Source: Thalassospira sp.
GTDB taxonomy: Bacteria > Pseudomonadota > Alphaproteobacteria > Rhodospirillales > Thalassospiraceae
Assembly: GCF_030690045.1 (NCBI RefSeq)
Contig: NZ_JAUYHK010000010.1
Coordinates: 1-64,000 of the forward strand
Length of the DNA: 64,000 nt
Reading direction: 5' to 3'
Below, piece after piece: positions 1 to 7,472 of this stretch. Under the pieces are notes generated by a model that ran no database searches, had not been told where the DNA came from, and was given only the letters and a program-made list of their open reading frames with translations. Both the position numbers and the translations under genes were made by a program. Position 1 is the first letter of the stretch; each line of letters opens with the position of its first letter.

Positions 1-156
1 CTTGTCGATCATGCTGTAATCTTGAAACTTCGCGCCACCGCTCTCGGCGAGAACTTTGGTGATCGCTGCGGTCAGCGTGGTTTTCCCGTGGTCAACGTGG
101 CCAATCGTGCCAACATTGACGTGCGGTTTCGTACGCGCAAACTTTTCCTTGGCCAT
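1..156 (-). CDS. tuf: Elongation factor Tu, N-terminal part (runs off the window)
   Basis: EF-Tu is the GTPase that brings aminoacyl-tRNA to the ribosome. Read on the minus strand from the ATG at 156, the sequence gives [20 protein letters not shown] followed by [16 protein letters not shown]. This contains the G1 P-loop GHVDHGKT and is unmistakable EF-Tu. Only about 52 residues lie in the window. A GAGGGCA purine stretch precedes the start. It is the last visible gene of a tRNA-Tyr, tRNA-Gly, tuf transcription unit, an order common in proteobacteria. Whether the genome has a second tuf copy cannot be seen here. Confidence 0.98.
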   Translation of the reverse strand, partial: MAKEKFARTKPHVNVGTIGHVDHGKTTLTAAITKVLAESGGAKFQDYSMIDK

Positions 157-233
157 TGCCCTCAGATCCTAATCCGAACCAAAAAAACGTAAGAACCCAC
201 CGCAAAACCGACGGGCACACGAAATATAAATAC

Positions 234-307
234 TGGAGCGGGTGAAGGGAATCGAACCCTCGTCGTAAGCTTGGAAGGCTTCTGCTCTACCATTGAGCTA
301 CACCCGC
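234..307 (-). tRNA. tRNA-Gly(TCC)
   Basis: The minus strand folds as a full cloverleaf of 74 nt beginning GCGGGTGTAGCTCAATGG. The anticodon loop carries TCC, the T arm reads GGTTCGATTCC, and the CCA end is encoded. It lies between tRNA-Tyr and tuf and is probably processed from their common transcript. Confidence 0.97.
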
Positions 308-342
308 ATCGTCCATCTGCGAGACCTCGCAAGCAGCGAGAG

Positions 343-427
343 TGGTGGAGGGGGCAGGATTCGAACCTGCGTAGACTAAGTCGGCGGATTTACAGTCCGC
401 TGCATTTGACCGCTCTGCCACCCCTCC
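343..427 (-). tRNA. tRNA-Tyr(GTA)
   Basis: This is a class II tRNA of 85 nt on the minus strand with a long variable arm, a GTA anticodon in the loop, a GGTTCGAATCC T arm and an encoded CCA end. It is the first gene of the tRNA-Tyr, tRNA-Gly, tuf unit. Confidence 0.97.
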
Positions 428-479
428 TCCGGGTCGAAACGCCGTCGGGGTTACCCCCGGCCTCGTCGCGGCGAGGGAG

Positions 480-509
480 GGAATACGTTGTGCGGCCCTG
501 CCTTGTCAA
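480..509 (-). promoter_or_regulatory. Probable sigma70 promoter of the tRNA-Tyr/tRNA-Gly/tuf unit
   Basis: On the minus strand a perfect -35 TTGACA (509-504) is followed after 18 bp by TATTCC (485-480), about 50 bp upstream of tRNA-Tyr. The sequence just downstream of the -10 is GC-rich, as expected for a stringently controlled stable-RNA promoter. The assignment is from sequence inspection only. Confidence 0.55.
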
Positions 510-619
510 CAGCAAAAAAATCCCAAAAACGCATTTCCTTTCCTGTATGTTGGTGCCGGTCCCGCACCGGGACGAACAATGTGCATTCAAGTTGTTATGA
601 GTTGGAGGTTTCCGCCCAG

Positions 620-1525
620 ATGTCGCGCCGCAATAAAAACCGTTCCTTTTCCCGCGACCATGGCGGCGGACAGGCAGATGCCAGCAATCCCGCCGCCTTT
701 TCCGGCGATGAACCGGCCCGCCGCGAACCCGCCCGTCGCGGGCGACAGGGCCGCCGCGACAGTTCGATCGCCCGCGAAACCACCCGCCTGATTCTGTTTG
801 GCCGCCACCCGGTTTTAATGGCAATTGCCAATCCGCAACGCACCATTCACCGCATCTGGGCAACCGAAAACACCCGCGATGAAATTCTGGGCGCGCTCGC
901 CGATGCCGACCGCAACGATGTTCAGGTCGATAGTGCGGGCCGCACCGATCTGGACGATATGTTGCCGCCCGGCACCGTGCATCAGGGCATGGCGATGCAT
1001 TGCGCCCCCCTGCCCCAGATGTCGGTCGAGGAATTGCTCGAAGAACAGCAGGATTCGGAACAGGCGACCATCCTGATTCTCGATCAGGTCACCGACCCGC
1101 ACAATGTCGGGGCGATTCTGCGCAGTGCCGCGGCCTTTGGCGCCTGTGCCGTGATCGTGCCGGACCGCCACGCACCGCCCGAAACCGGCGTTCTCGCCAA
1201 ATCGGCCAGCGGTGCCCTTGAAACCGTGCCCTATATCCATGCGGGCAATCTCAACCGCACGCTCGATGTCCTCAAGGCCGCCAATTTCTGGCTGGCCGCG
1301 ATGGATGGCGAAGCGGATCAGACATTGGCCGAGGCCAAGCTGAAAGGCCGCATCGGCATTGTCATGGGCTCCGAAGGCGACGGTTTGCGCCGCCTGACCC
1401 GCGAAAATTGCGATTTTCTGGTCAAACTGCCGATGACCGACAGAATCGAAAGCCTCAATGTCTCGAATGCCGCCGCCGTTGCCCTCTATGAACTGTTTCG
1501 CAGCAAGACAGAGACGGCAAACTGA
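620..1525 (+). CDS. rlmB: 23S rRNA 2'-O-ribose methyltransferase of the TrmH/SPOUT family, probably RlmB
   Basis: SPOUT methyltransferases of this family methylate a guanosine 2'-OH of 23S rRNA (G2251 in E. coli) using S-adenosylmethionine. The three SPOUT motifs are present: DPHNVGAILRSAAAFGA near residue 156, VMGSEGDGLRRL near 248 and SLNVSNAAAVALYE near 277. An L30e-like substrate domain precedes them, and the first 60 residues form an Arg-rich tail. The open frame extends upstream to 488, but the ATG at 620 has a GGAGG 11 bases before it and gives 301 residues. It is transcribed away from the tRNA/tuf unit. Related TrmH-family enzymes methylate tRNA, so the exact target is inferred. Confidence 0.87.
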   Translation: MSRRNKNRSFSRDHGGGQADASNPAAFSGDEPARREPARRGRQGRRDSSIARETTRLILFGRHPVLMAIANPQRTIHRIWATENTRDEILGALADADRNDVQVDSAGRTDLDDMLPPGTVHQGMAMHCAPLPQMSVEELLEEQQDSEQATILILDQVTDPHNVGAILRSAAAFGACAVIVPDRHAPPETGVLAKSASGALETVPYIHAGNLNRTLDVLKAANFWLAAMDGEADQTLAEAKLKGRIGIVMGSEGDGLRRLTRENCDFLVKLPMTDRIESLNVSNAAAVALYELFRSKTETAN

Positions 1526-1628
1526 CCCCGCAACGCGGCAATGCGCACAAGGACATAAAAAAGCGGCACAACGCCTGTTTCCGGGTCTTGCATTGAACCG
1601 CGACACAGATTATGTTGCCGCCGCTTGG

Positions 1629-1705
1629 GCCGGCATAGCTATAATTGGTAGAGCAGCGGATTTGTAATCCGAAGGTTGGGAGTTCGAGTCTCTCTGCCGG
1701 CACCA
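1629..1705 (+). tRNA. tRNA-Thr(TGT)
   Basis: A 77-nt cloverleaf begins GCCGGCATAGC, has a TGT anticodon in the loop TTTGTAA, and ends with matching acceptor strand TGCCGGC plus encoded CCA. The outermost anticodon-stem pair is a G-A mismatch, which is tolerable. It lies 100 bp after rlmB and directly before a terminator. Confidence 0.95.
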
Positions 1706-1706
1706 C

Positions 1707-1748
1707 AAAAGAAACCCCCGCAGCCGGGATGGCGCGGGGGTTTCTTTT
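1707..1748 (+). terminator. Intrinsic terminator after tRNA-Thr
   Basis: AAAAGAAACCCCCGC (1707-1721) pairs perfectly with GCGGGGGTTTCTTTT (1734-1748) around a 12-nt loop. The descending arm supplies the T tract. The A-rich ascending arm means it could also work for the minus-strand gene ending at 1768. Confidence 0.85.
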
Positions 1749-1767
1749 GTCCTGTATGCTAAAAATT

Positions 1768-2318
1768 TTACACCAAATCTCGTAAATCTACAGCAGCTCC
1801 CAACAAAGCACATAGAGAAGGAATAGCACTTCTCGCAGCACTAAGAAGTCGCCTTTGCCTCAAATGGACACAAACTTGTTGGTTTACATAATCACGATAA
1901 GATAATGTATCAGCAGGTCCATCATTATGGCATGCTAAAGCAATATCAGAAATCCTTCCAATTTCCTCCAGAAATTTCTCTTTTGTTAAACGTCCAAGTT
2001 TTAAGAAAAAATACTCGTCATTAACTGCACGAAATACAATGCAAGGGAGTGATGGAAAATCAATTTCAAGTTTTTTATGATTTGCCTTGCAACAACCACA
2101 TTATATTGTTGCGCATTGACATGTTGGTTAACTGCATAGCCCCTGTTCATTGGAATAAGCAGGTGCCATGCAGCTTCCACATGCGCGTCAAACCCTCTTC
2201 TAGCTTGCAAAACCCACTCAAGCTTAGAGGGATCATAATTTAGGTCCACATACGTTGCGACCAGCGCACGCTCTTCGTCTAACGCGGCAAGATCTTCTTC
2301 ACTTTCAACCAACCACAA
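1768..2318 (-). CDS. Unrecognised gene split by a -1 frameshift at an A-AAA-AAC site
   Basis: I do not recognise this protein. It starts at TTG 2318, six bases after a strong GAGGGAGG ribosome site (MWLVESEEDLAALDEERALV). Frame 0 stops at 2001, giving 105 residues. The -1 frame is open from the heptamer at 2076-2070 down to a TAA at 1768-1770, and encodes a normal-looking continuation (LEIDFPSLPCIVFRAVNDEY then KEKFLEEIGRISDIALACH). The joined product would be 183 residues. The AT-rich composition differs from neighbouring genes, suggesting transfer. It could be programmed frameshifting, a one-base deletion in an A run, or a sequencing error. Confidence 0.6.
2070..2088 (-). promoter_or_regulatory. 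Candidate -1 ribosomal frameshift site
   Basis: In the zero frame the mRNA reads ATA-AAA-AAC, so A-AAA-AAC (2076-2070) fits the X-XXY-YYZ slippery rule exactly. An AAGG that could act as a Shine-Dalgarno stimulator lies 8 nt upstream (2088-2085), similar to the dnaX arrangement. A -1 slip here enters precisely the frame that stays open to 1768. No clear downstream pseudoknot is visible. Confidence 0.45.
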
Positions 2319-2754
2319 AATATGCCTCCCTCAAAAGACGAAATCATATCAAGAAAAATGATTTAACTTTCTGGGGAATGCAACCATTAGATGATCACAT
2401 CAGGACCTTTCACTGGGTAACGACCTCACAAAACAGGCACCATAGCCTGACGCTAGGGGCTTCGGCCCCCGGCAACATCACCGGCAACCGAAACAGCGCC
2501 GCCTTCGGGGTGCGGCATGGCACCGAAAAGGGGACTGTCCGCCAGCGGTTGTACGACGGATGGGTCCGGGTCCGGGGACCGGACAGGGACCGGGGCAAGA
2601 ACCGGGGCGGACTCCATGCCGCCGCCCGGCATGTGCCGTTCCCTTATGGCCGGACCCACTTACCCGCCACTGCCCGCCACCGCCACCTGCCCTGGCGATG
2701 CCGGGTGGCAGCGGGTGGCAGCATGGCCTTCGGACCGCCCGGTGACACCGGGTT
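2319..2754. other. Intergenic stretch, no gene supported
   Basis: The first 100 bp are AT-rich. The remainder is very GC-rich and full of short CCGG/GGTGAC-type inverted repeats, including a GGGGC-TTCG-GCCCC hairpin near 2456-2470. Open frames here are incidental to composition. I see no ribosome site with a credible start. Confidence 0.5.
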
Positions 2755-2826
2755 GCCATCGGGTCACACCGGGCAGGCCCTGCCACCGACAAGACGCAAC
2801 TCGGGCGTCTTGACCAATGGCCGGGT

Positions 2827-2943
2827 TCACCGCCTTGGCGGATTGCCTCCGTAATGGCTTTTCCATCCGCCGGTCAGGGTCTTGCGGGTGCGCCCGCCCT
2901 CCTGTCTGCCATTTTGCCGTTGCATCATCATCACCTTTTTCAT
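2827..2943 (-). CDS. 38-residue basic peptide, conserved small-ORF family, copy 1
   Basis: Function unknown. The product begins MKKVMMMQRQNGRQ and ends LTGGWKSHYGGNPPRR. It is strongly basic, Gln/Arg/Gly-rich, with no membrane segment or signal peptide. The homologous ORF in copy 2 ends MTGRWKSHYGGIAPRR. Differences between the copies fall 7/5/13 on codon positions 1/2/3, many silent, and the single length change is one codon, which argues for translation in this frame. The ribosome site is poor (TTTGGCGCCAG before ATG). It lies 81 bp downstream of a LexA-type box and promoter and directly after a terminator-like hairpin, so it may be made only under particular conditions. Confidence 0.5.
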   Translation of the reverse strand: MKKVMMMQRQNGRQEGGRTRKTLTGGWKSHYGGNPPRR

Positions 2944-2953
2944 CTGGCGCCAA

Positions 2954-2983
2954 ACGCAAAAACCCGCAAGGCGTGATGCCTTG
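2954..2983 (-). terminator. Terminator-like leader hairpin in repeat copy 1
   Basis: On the minus strand AAACCCGCAAGGC pairs with GCCTTGCGGGTTT around a loop of about 5 nt, and the T run continues for two more bases. It sits between the promoter and the small ORF, about 11 nt before the ORF start. Position and form suggest an attenuator or the end of a short RNA. The stem is identical in copy 2 although the loop differs. Confidence 0.6.
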
Positions 2984-3023
2984 CGGGTTTCGGTCCGGGC
3001 GCATTTGCCCCGTTGATTTTTCT

Positions 3024-3056
3024 GTTATGCCACAGCGAAAAGAACAAAGCAAGAAC
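3024..3056 (-). promoter_or_regulatory. LexA-type box overlapping a sigma70 promoter, repeat copy 1
   Basis: GTTC-TTGCTTT-GTTC (3056-3042) matches the alphaproteobacterial LexA operator GTTC-N7-GTTC. It overlaps a -35 TTGCTT (3052-3047), which is 17 bp from a -10 CATAAC (3029-3024). A repressor bound here would block RNA polymerase. The same arrangement is found in copy 2. Confidence 0.6.
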
Positions 3057-3139
3057 TATTTTGCAAAAAAAGCAAAAAACTTTGCCCCCTACCCTCAACC
3101 CATTGTTTTCATGGGATGAAAAAGTGTGGGGATGGCGGG

Positions 3140-4033
3140 CTAACCCCGTTTTGACGTCACATATTGCGCCGATATGTCGTAATAATCCTCAAACCCGATC
3201 CGCCTGCGCAACTGGTCCCATTCCATCAGCATATCCCCCCGCGGTTCCCCGGCTTTCAGGCGTTGCAGGGTTTCAACCATCGCCTTCATCGCGGCCGCCA
3301 TCAGCGATAACGGATAAGCCGCGATTTTAAAGCCGATCTCGGTCAACTCGTCGGGTGTCAGGTCCGGCGTTTCGCCGCCTTCGACGATATTGGCCATTTT
3401 CGGCCCCGGCAATTCCGCACAAATCCGGCGCATTTCCTCAACCGATCTGGGGGCTTCGACAAACAAGATGTCCGCCCCCAATTCGGCAAATTTCGCCGCC
3501 CGGTCAATCGCCTCGGTCAGGCCATGTTCGTGCCGGGCATCGGTGCGGGCCAGAATCAGGATATCCGCCCCCGCCGCCCGTGCATCCACGGCGGCACGGA
3601 TTCGGTCAAACGCCTCGTCGCGCCCCACCACTTCCTTGCCTTTGGTATGGCCGCACCGTTTCGGGGCCAGTTGATCCTCGATCATCACGGCGGCACAGCC
3701 TGCCTTGGCGAATCCGGCCACCGTGCGCCGAACATTCATCGCATTGCCATATCCGGTATCGCCATCGCCAATCACCGGAATCCCGACCGCATCGGTAATA
3801 TTGCGCGCCTGATCCAGCACCTCGCCATAGGACATCAGGCCAAGGTCCGGTGCGCCGATTCGCGCCGCACTGGCCGAAAAACCGGACATAAAGGTCAGGC
3901 CGAATCCTTCCTGTTCAATCAGTTTTGCCGACAGCGCATCAAAACAGCACGGCATGGTGATCAGATCATCGCCCGCCAAAAGCAGGCGGAGTTTGTCCGC
4001 AGGAGTCATCACATTCATCACAGTAACAGTCAC
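3140..4033 (-). CDS. Isocitrate lyase / PEP mutase family enzyme (2-methylisocitrate- or dimethylmalate-lyase-like)
   Basis: Enzymes of this superfamily use a TIM barrel and Mg2+ to break or form C-C bonds next to a carboxylate. The metal-site motif GDGDTGYGN lies near residue 87. A KRCGH loop near 124 carries the catalytic Cys typical of the lyases, not the PEP mutases. At 297 residues the length is normal. The likely start is a GTG at 4033, overlapping the dctM stop by four bases (GTGA). ATG codons at 4018 and 4009 are alternatives. It is translationally coupled to a TRAP transporter, so its substrate is probably the imported acid or a product of it. It is not confidently PrpB because no prpC or prpD is nearby. 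Confidence 0.8.
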   Translation of the reverse strand: MTVTVMNVMTPADKLRLLLAGDDLITMPCCFDALSAKLIEQEGFGLTFMSGFSASAARIGAPDLGLMSYGEVLDQARNITDAVGIPVIGDGDTGYGNAMNVRRTVAGFAKAGCAAVMIEDQLAPKRCGHTKGKEVVGRDEAFDRIRAAVDARAAGADILILARTDARHEHGLTEAIDRAAKFAELGADILFVEAPRSVEEMRRICAELPGPKMANIVEGGETPDLTPDELTEIGFKIAAYPLSLMAAAMKAMVETLQRLKAGEPRGDMLMEWDQLRRRIGFEDYYDISAQYVTSKRG

Positions 4034-5301
4034 ATTTTAAACGGAATATACAGGGCCAGATCGGGCCAGACATACAAAACGAACGCCGCCAGAAACATCA
4101 GCAGCAAAAAAGGCAGAACCCCGCGCGCCACCTCGCCCAGCCGGGTTTTCGCCACCGACTGGATGACATATAAATTCAATCCGACCGGCGGGGTAATCAG
4201 GGCGCATTCAACCATGATCACCATGTAAACGCCAAACCACACCGGATCAAACCCCATCGCCAGCACCGAGGGCAGCAAAACCGGCGTCATGATCAGCACC
4301 ATCGACAGCGCCTCAAACACCAGCCCCATGATCAGCAGCACAATCGAAATCACGATGATAAACATCACCGGCGTATCGATATGTTGCGAAATCAGCATCG
4401 AGATATCCTGCGGGATGCGATACAGCGTGATCGCCTTGCCAAACACCTTGGCCCCGGCAATGATCAACAGGATCGCAACCGTGGTTGCCATGCTTTCAAA
4501 CACCGCTTTTTTCAGATTATCCCATGTCAGGGTCCGCATCACCGGCCCGGTCAAAATCAGGGCAACGGCAAAGCCGATTGCCGCGGCCTCGGTCGGGGTG
4601 AAGGCCCCGGAATAAATCCCGGCAATAATCACGGCGGCCAGAATCATCGCTGGCAGGGCCTTGAGTGTCGCGCGTTTGCGCTCCACCCAGTTTTGCCGGG
4701 CTTCGCGTTCCTGCCCGCCCAGGGCACCATAAATCATCGAAAAAACGATGAAAAAAACAATCAGCAAAATCCCCGGCCCGATCCCGGCCATAAACAGCGC
4801 CATCACCGATTCTTCGGTGACAAAGCCATAAATAATCATCGGAATGGAAGGCGGAATCAGAATACCCAGTGTCCCGCCTGCGGCCAAAAGGCCATAGACA
4901 AACCGTTTGTCATAGCCGCGTCTGATCATTTCGGGGATTGCCACCGTGCCGATCGTGGCCGCCGTTGCCACCGATGATCCGGAAATGGCGGCAAACACCC
5001 CGCACGACAAAATCGTCGCCACCGCAAGCCCGCCCGGCCAGTGACCGACCCAGGCACTGACCGCGGCAAACAGATCCTGCCCGACACCGGCCCGCAACAA
5101 CACATTGGACATCAACAAAAACAGCGGCACCGCCAGCAGGATAAAGCCATCCAGCGTCGATAAAATCGCCTGTGGCGCCATCAGCGGCGAAAACCCGCCA
5201 AGAATCAGCATCGCCAACCCCAGCCCGCCCAGCGCAAACGCCACCGGCACCCGGATCAGCAACAGCGAAAACAGGGCGGACATTATGATCACAACGGTCA
5301 T
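4030..5301 (-). CDS. dctM: TRAP transporter large permease, DctM type
   Basis: This is the large membrane subunit of a tripartite ATP-independent periplasmic transporter, which couples Na+ to uptake of organic acids. About a dozen hydrophobic segments are visible, with conserved stretches such as GVFAAISGSSVATAATIG and LIPPSIPMIIYG. From the ATG at 5301 the product is 423 residues, the family norm. The frame extends further upstream, but this ATG overlaps the dctQ stop as ATGA. The gene order dctP, dctQ, dctM, lyase forms one operon. The ligand is not readable from the permease. Confidence 0.93.
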   Translation of the reverse strand: MTVVIIMSALFSLLLIRVPVAFALGGLGLAMLILGGFSPLMAPQAILSTLDGFILLAVPLFLLMSNVLLRAGVGQDLFAAVSAWVGHWPGGLAVATILSCGVFAAISGSSVATAATIGTVAIPEMIRRGYDKRFVYGLLAAGGTLGILIPPSIPMIIYGFVTEESVMALFMAGIGPGILLIVFFIVFSMIYGALGGQEREARQNWVERKRATLKALPAMILAAVIIAGIYSGAFTPTEAAAIGFAVALILTGPVMRTLTWDNLKKAVFESMATTVAILLIIAGAKVFGKAITLYRIPQDISMLISQHIDTPVMFIIVISIVLLIMGLVFEALSMVLIMTPVLLPSVLAMGFDPVWFGVYMVIMVECALITPPVGLNLYVIQSVAKTRLGEVARGVLPFLLLMFLAAFVLYVWPDLALYIPFKM

Positions 5302-5792
5302 TCGTGCGGCCCTTCTGTCAATTCCTTGCCGCGCAAAATCGCGACGCATTCAATCATGGCCTGCACCGTCAACAGGGCAAAGCCGAACGGCACCGGAAAT
5401 TCCGCCACCCATGCCGGAAGATTCAGCATGGAACCGCTGCTGCGCCCCCGGACAAGGCTTTCATAAAAAATGTCCCAGCCCTTGACCATCACGACAACGG
5501 CAAACAGCGCGACAATCGCCATTGCCAGCGCCTCCAGCCCGCGCCGGACCGGTGGTTTGCACAGGCGTGTTACGGCATCGACCGAAATATGCCGCCCGGT
5601 CGCCAAGACCCACGACATGCCCAAAAGCGATCCCCAGATCAGGCAAAGCTGCGATAATTCAGACGCCCAGATCGTCGGACGGGTAAAAAAATACCGCGCC
5701 ACCACTTCCCAGCTGAGCATCAACCCCGCCAGCACAAAAAGAAGGGCCGCAATCCAGGCCAGAAAAACAATCAAACGATGAAACATTGTCAT
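5298..5792 (-). CDS. dctQ: TRAP transporter small permease, DctQ type
   Basis: The 164-residue protein has four membrane spans, the usual DctQ topology. It includes the family signature around WASELSQLCLIWGSLLGMSW and the GRHISVDAVTRL loop. It pairs with DctM, with which it overlaps by four bases. It follows dctP after a 46-bp gap holding a strong hairpin. Confidence 0.92.
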   Translation of the reverse strand: MTMFHRLIVFLAWIAALLFVLAGLMLSWEVVARYFFTRPTIWASELSQLCLIWGSLLGMSWVLATGRHISVDAVTRLCKPPVRRGLEALAMAIVALFAVVVMVKGWDIFYESLVRGRSSGSMLNLPAWVAEFPVPFGFALLTVQAMIECVAILRGKELTEGPHE

Positions 5793-5800
5793 AAATCCAT

Positions 5801-5828
5801 CCCGGCCCGCCGATAAAGACGGGCCGGG
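5801..5828 (-). terminator. Intercistronic hairpin between dctP and dctQ
   Basis: CCCGGCCCG (5801-5809) and CGGGCCGGG (5820-5828) form a perfect 9-bp GC stem with a 10-nt loop and no T tract. Such hairpins often protect the 3' end of the binding-protein mRNA so that dctP is made in excess over the permease genes. That role is inferred. Confidence 0.5.
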
Positions 5829-5838
5829 TTTTGGCTGG

Positions 5839-6831
5839 TTATTGCAATTGCTGTGCGGCTTTGAGGACTTCCGCCCCCAGATCGCCCGCCCCTTCGATAA
5901 AGGCTTCGTAAACCGGCGTCGCGGCGTCGCGCCATTTCGCCATTTCTTCGGGGGTCGGGGTATAAATCGTCATGCCGTTGGCCATGGCGTCGTCATAGGC
6001 TTCGGCCTCGATCCCCGACATGCGGTCGCGCACATCGGTCTCGGCATTCAGGGCGGCCGCACTGATGATTTCGCGCTGTTCATCGGTCAGACCGTTCCAG
6101 AAATCGGTATTGACCACCACGATGAATTCAATGTCGGCATCATTGGTGACGGTGACGGTATCCATCACTTCCCACAATTTGCGCGACTGCACGCCAGACA
6201 TGCCGGTCATGCCGACATCAACCGTGCCGCGCTGATAGGCCAGATACTGTTCCGACCCGGAAACAAGGGTCGGCGCGCCACCCGCCGCCGAAATAAAATC
6301 GCCCTGGGTTTTGGAAAAAACGCGGACTTTTTTGCCTTTAAGGCCATCGGGGCCGTGGATCGGCCCGCCTTTCGACAGCAGAATCGACCCGCCATAGGCC
6401 TGCCACCACAAAACAGTCGCCCCGGTTTCCGCAATCGCCGCATCCAGCGGCCCGCGCACCGGCGACCCTTTTGCCACGGCCTGACGGACTTTTTCTTCGG
6501 AATCAAACAGGAAAGGCTGATAAAACACATCAACCGCCGGAACATCGCCAACATAGCGGGTCAGTGACGCCACCCCCATCTCGATCGAGCCGGAACCCAC
6601 CGCCGACGGGACTTCCTTGTCCTGATACAGTTGGGCGGAATCATAAATTTCGACTTCGATACTGCCGTTTGATTTTTCCTCAACCTCTTGCTTGAACATC
6701 ACAAGATTTTCGCCAAGGTGGCTTTTGAGCGGCAATTGCAAGGTAATGCGCAAGGTCAGATCGGCGGCATCCGCCACCCCGGCCCAGCCAAATGACGCCA
6801 GCATGGCAGCGGCAAAAACAAACTTCTTCAT
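5839..6831 (-). CDS. dctP: TRAP transporter substrate-binding protein, DctP type
   Basis: Periplasmic receptor that hands its ligand to DctQM. From the ATG at 6831 there is a clear signal peptide (MKKFVFAAAMLASFGWAGVA, cleaved after ADA), then 310 mature residues with the DctP fold. The conserved carboxylate-binding Arg is probably in KGKKVRVFSKTQGD. An AGGAGGA ribosome site lies 8 bases upstream, which decides the start over the longer open frame. It heads the operon. Motifs are too general to name the ligand. The coupled lyase suggests a 2-substituted dicarboxylate or hydroxy-acid. Confidence 0.9.
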   Translation of the reverse strand: MKKFVFAAAMLASFGWAGVADAADLTLRITLQLPLKSHLGENLVMFKQEVEEKSNGSIEVEIYDSAQLYQDKEVPSAVGSGSIEMGVASLTRYVGDVPAVDVFYQPFLFDSEEKVRQAVAKGSPVRGPLDAAIAETGATVLWWQAYGGSILLSKGGPIHGPDGLKGKKVRVFSKTQGDFISAAGGAPTLVSGSEQYLAYQRGTVDVGMTGMSGVQSRKLWEVMDTVTVTNDADIEFIVVVNTDFWNGLTDEQREIISAAALNAETDVRDRMSGIEAEAYDDAMANGMTIYTPTPEEMAKWRDAATPVYEAFIEGAGDLGAEVLKAAQQLQ

Positions 6832-7097
6832 CGGAACGCATCCTCCTGTTTTTTTGTGTCGCAATAGGACCTTATGACGCACATTAGCGTTGCGTACTTG
6901 TAACCTGTCACATTTTTTTGCCAAGAAAACAAATCGCCGGTGAAAACCCTTAGTGCGCCGCACCCTGACAATGACGCTGCGGAAACCCCACCCGGCCACG
7001 CTAGGGCCATCGCCAATATCGCGCTGCAACATCCTTTTAATGAACTGGAAAAAATCGAATCACAGACCGGACAGGCCCGATCCGTCAGAGTCGGCGG

Positions 7098-7472
7098 TTA
7101 ACAACCGACCAGATCAAACCCATCCCGCACCCAGCCCTGAATCCCGCCTTTAAGGCTGGCAACCGGGCAATCAAGGTGATCATGCATCGCACTGGCCGCA
7201 CCAAAGGACCGTTGCCCGACGGCACAGATGAACACCACACCATCATCAGATGTCGGCGCATCCTCGATCAGATCGACAAGCACCGGGATGTCAAACCCGG
7301 ACGGGGGAATATTGATGGCACCGGCAATATGCCCGGCGGCAAAATCATCCGCATCGCGCACATCAATCATCATCACCCCACCCTCCCGGATGCGGGCCGC
7401 AAGACCGGTGCTGGTGATGAAGGTCACAGAATCCCCCGTCATTTCGTCAGACAGATCAGAAGGATCGGACAT
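7098..7472 (-). CDS. Rhodanese-like single-domain protein
   Basis: Rhodanese domains carry sulfur as a Cys persulfide. The 124-residue protein has the catalytic loop FICAVGQRS, with Cys and the usual CxxGxRS form, near residue 83. It also has the N-terminal IDVRDADDFAAGHIAGAINIP and C-terminal LKGGIQGWV signatures. There is no signal peptide, so it is cytoplasmic. AAAGG lies 8 bases before the ATG at 7472. It stands alone between the TRAP operon and prkA. The sulfur donor or acceptor cannot be inferred. Confidence 0.88.
   Translation of the reverse strand: MSDPSDLSDEMTGDSVTFITSTGLAARIREGGVMMIDVRDADDFAAGHIAGAINIPPSGFDIPVLVDLIEDAPTSDDGVVFICAVGQRSFGAASAMHDHLDCPVASLKGGIQGWVRDGFDLVGC

Larger units (their letters stand above)
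2755..3056 (-). repeat. LexA-box repeat element, copy 1
   Basis: Read on the minus strand this 300-bp stretch matches copy 2 at 21575-21888. The order is GTTC-N7-GTTC box, promoter, leader hairpin, 38-residue ORF, a hairpin with arms CAAGACGC/GCGTCTTG (2812-2790), then a GC-rich tail. By hand alignment the 113-nt leader differs at only 6 positions, the ORF at 25 plus one 3-nt gap, and the next 45 nt at 4. The two copies are in opposite orientation. No terminal inverted repeats or target duplication are seen, so it need not be a transposon. Confidence 0.75.

Noticed and set aside
815..1606. Long minus-strand open frame of 263 codons opposite rlmB
   Set aside because: It is the antisense shadow of a clear SPOUT methyltransferase, with no family likeness and no ribosome site. 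High GC content makes such shadows common throughout the window.
1629..2318. Genomic island integrated at tRNA-Thr
   Set aside because: AT-rich DNA follows the tRNA, but I found no second copy of the tRNA 3' end and no integrase gene.
2660..3052. 130-codon frame across repeat copy 1 (and its counterpart at 21546-21875) beginning MRPDRNPQG after the promoter
   Set aside because: Open in both copies, but over the region shared with the small peptide ORF its amino acids are less conserved than in the chosen frame, and it reads straight through the terminator hairpin. Not fully excluded.
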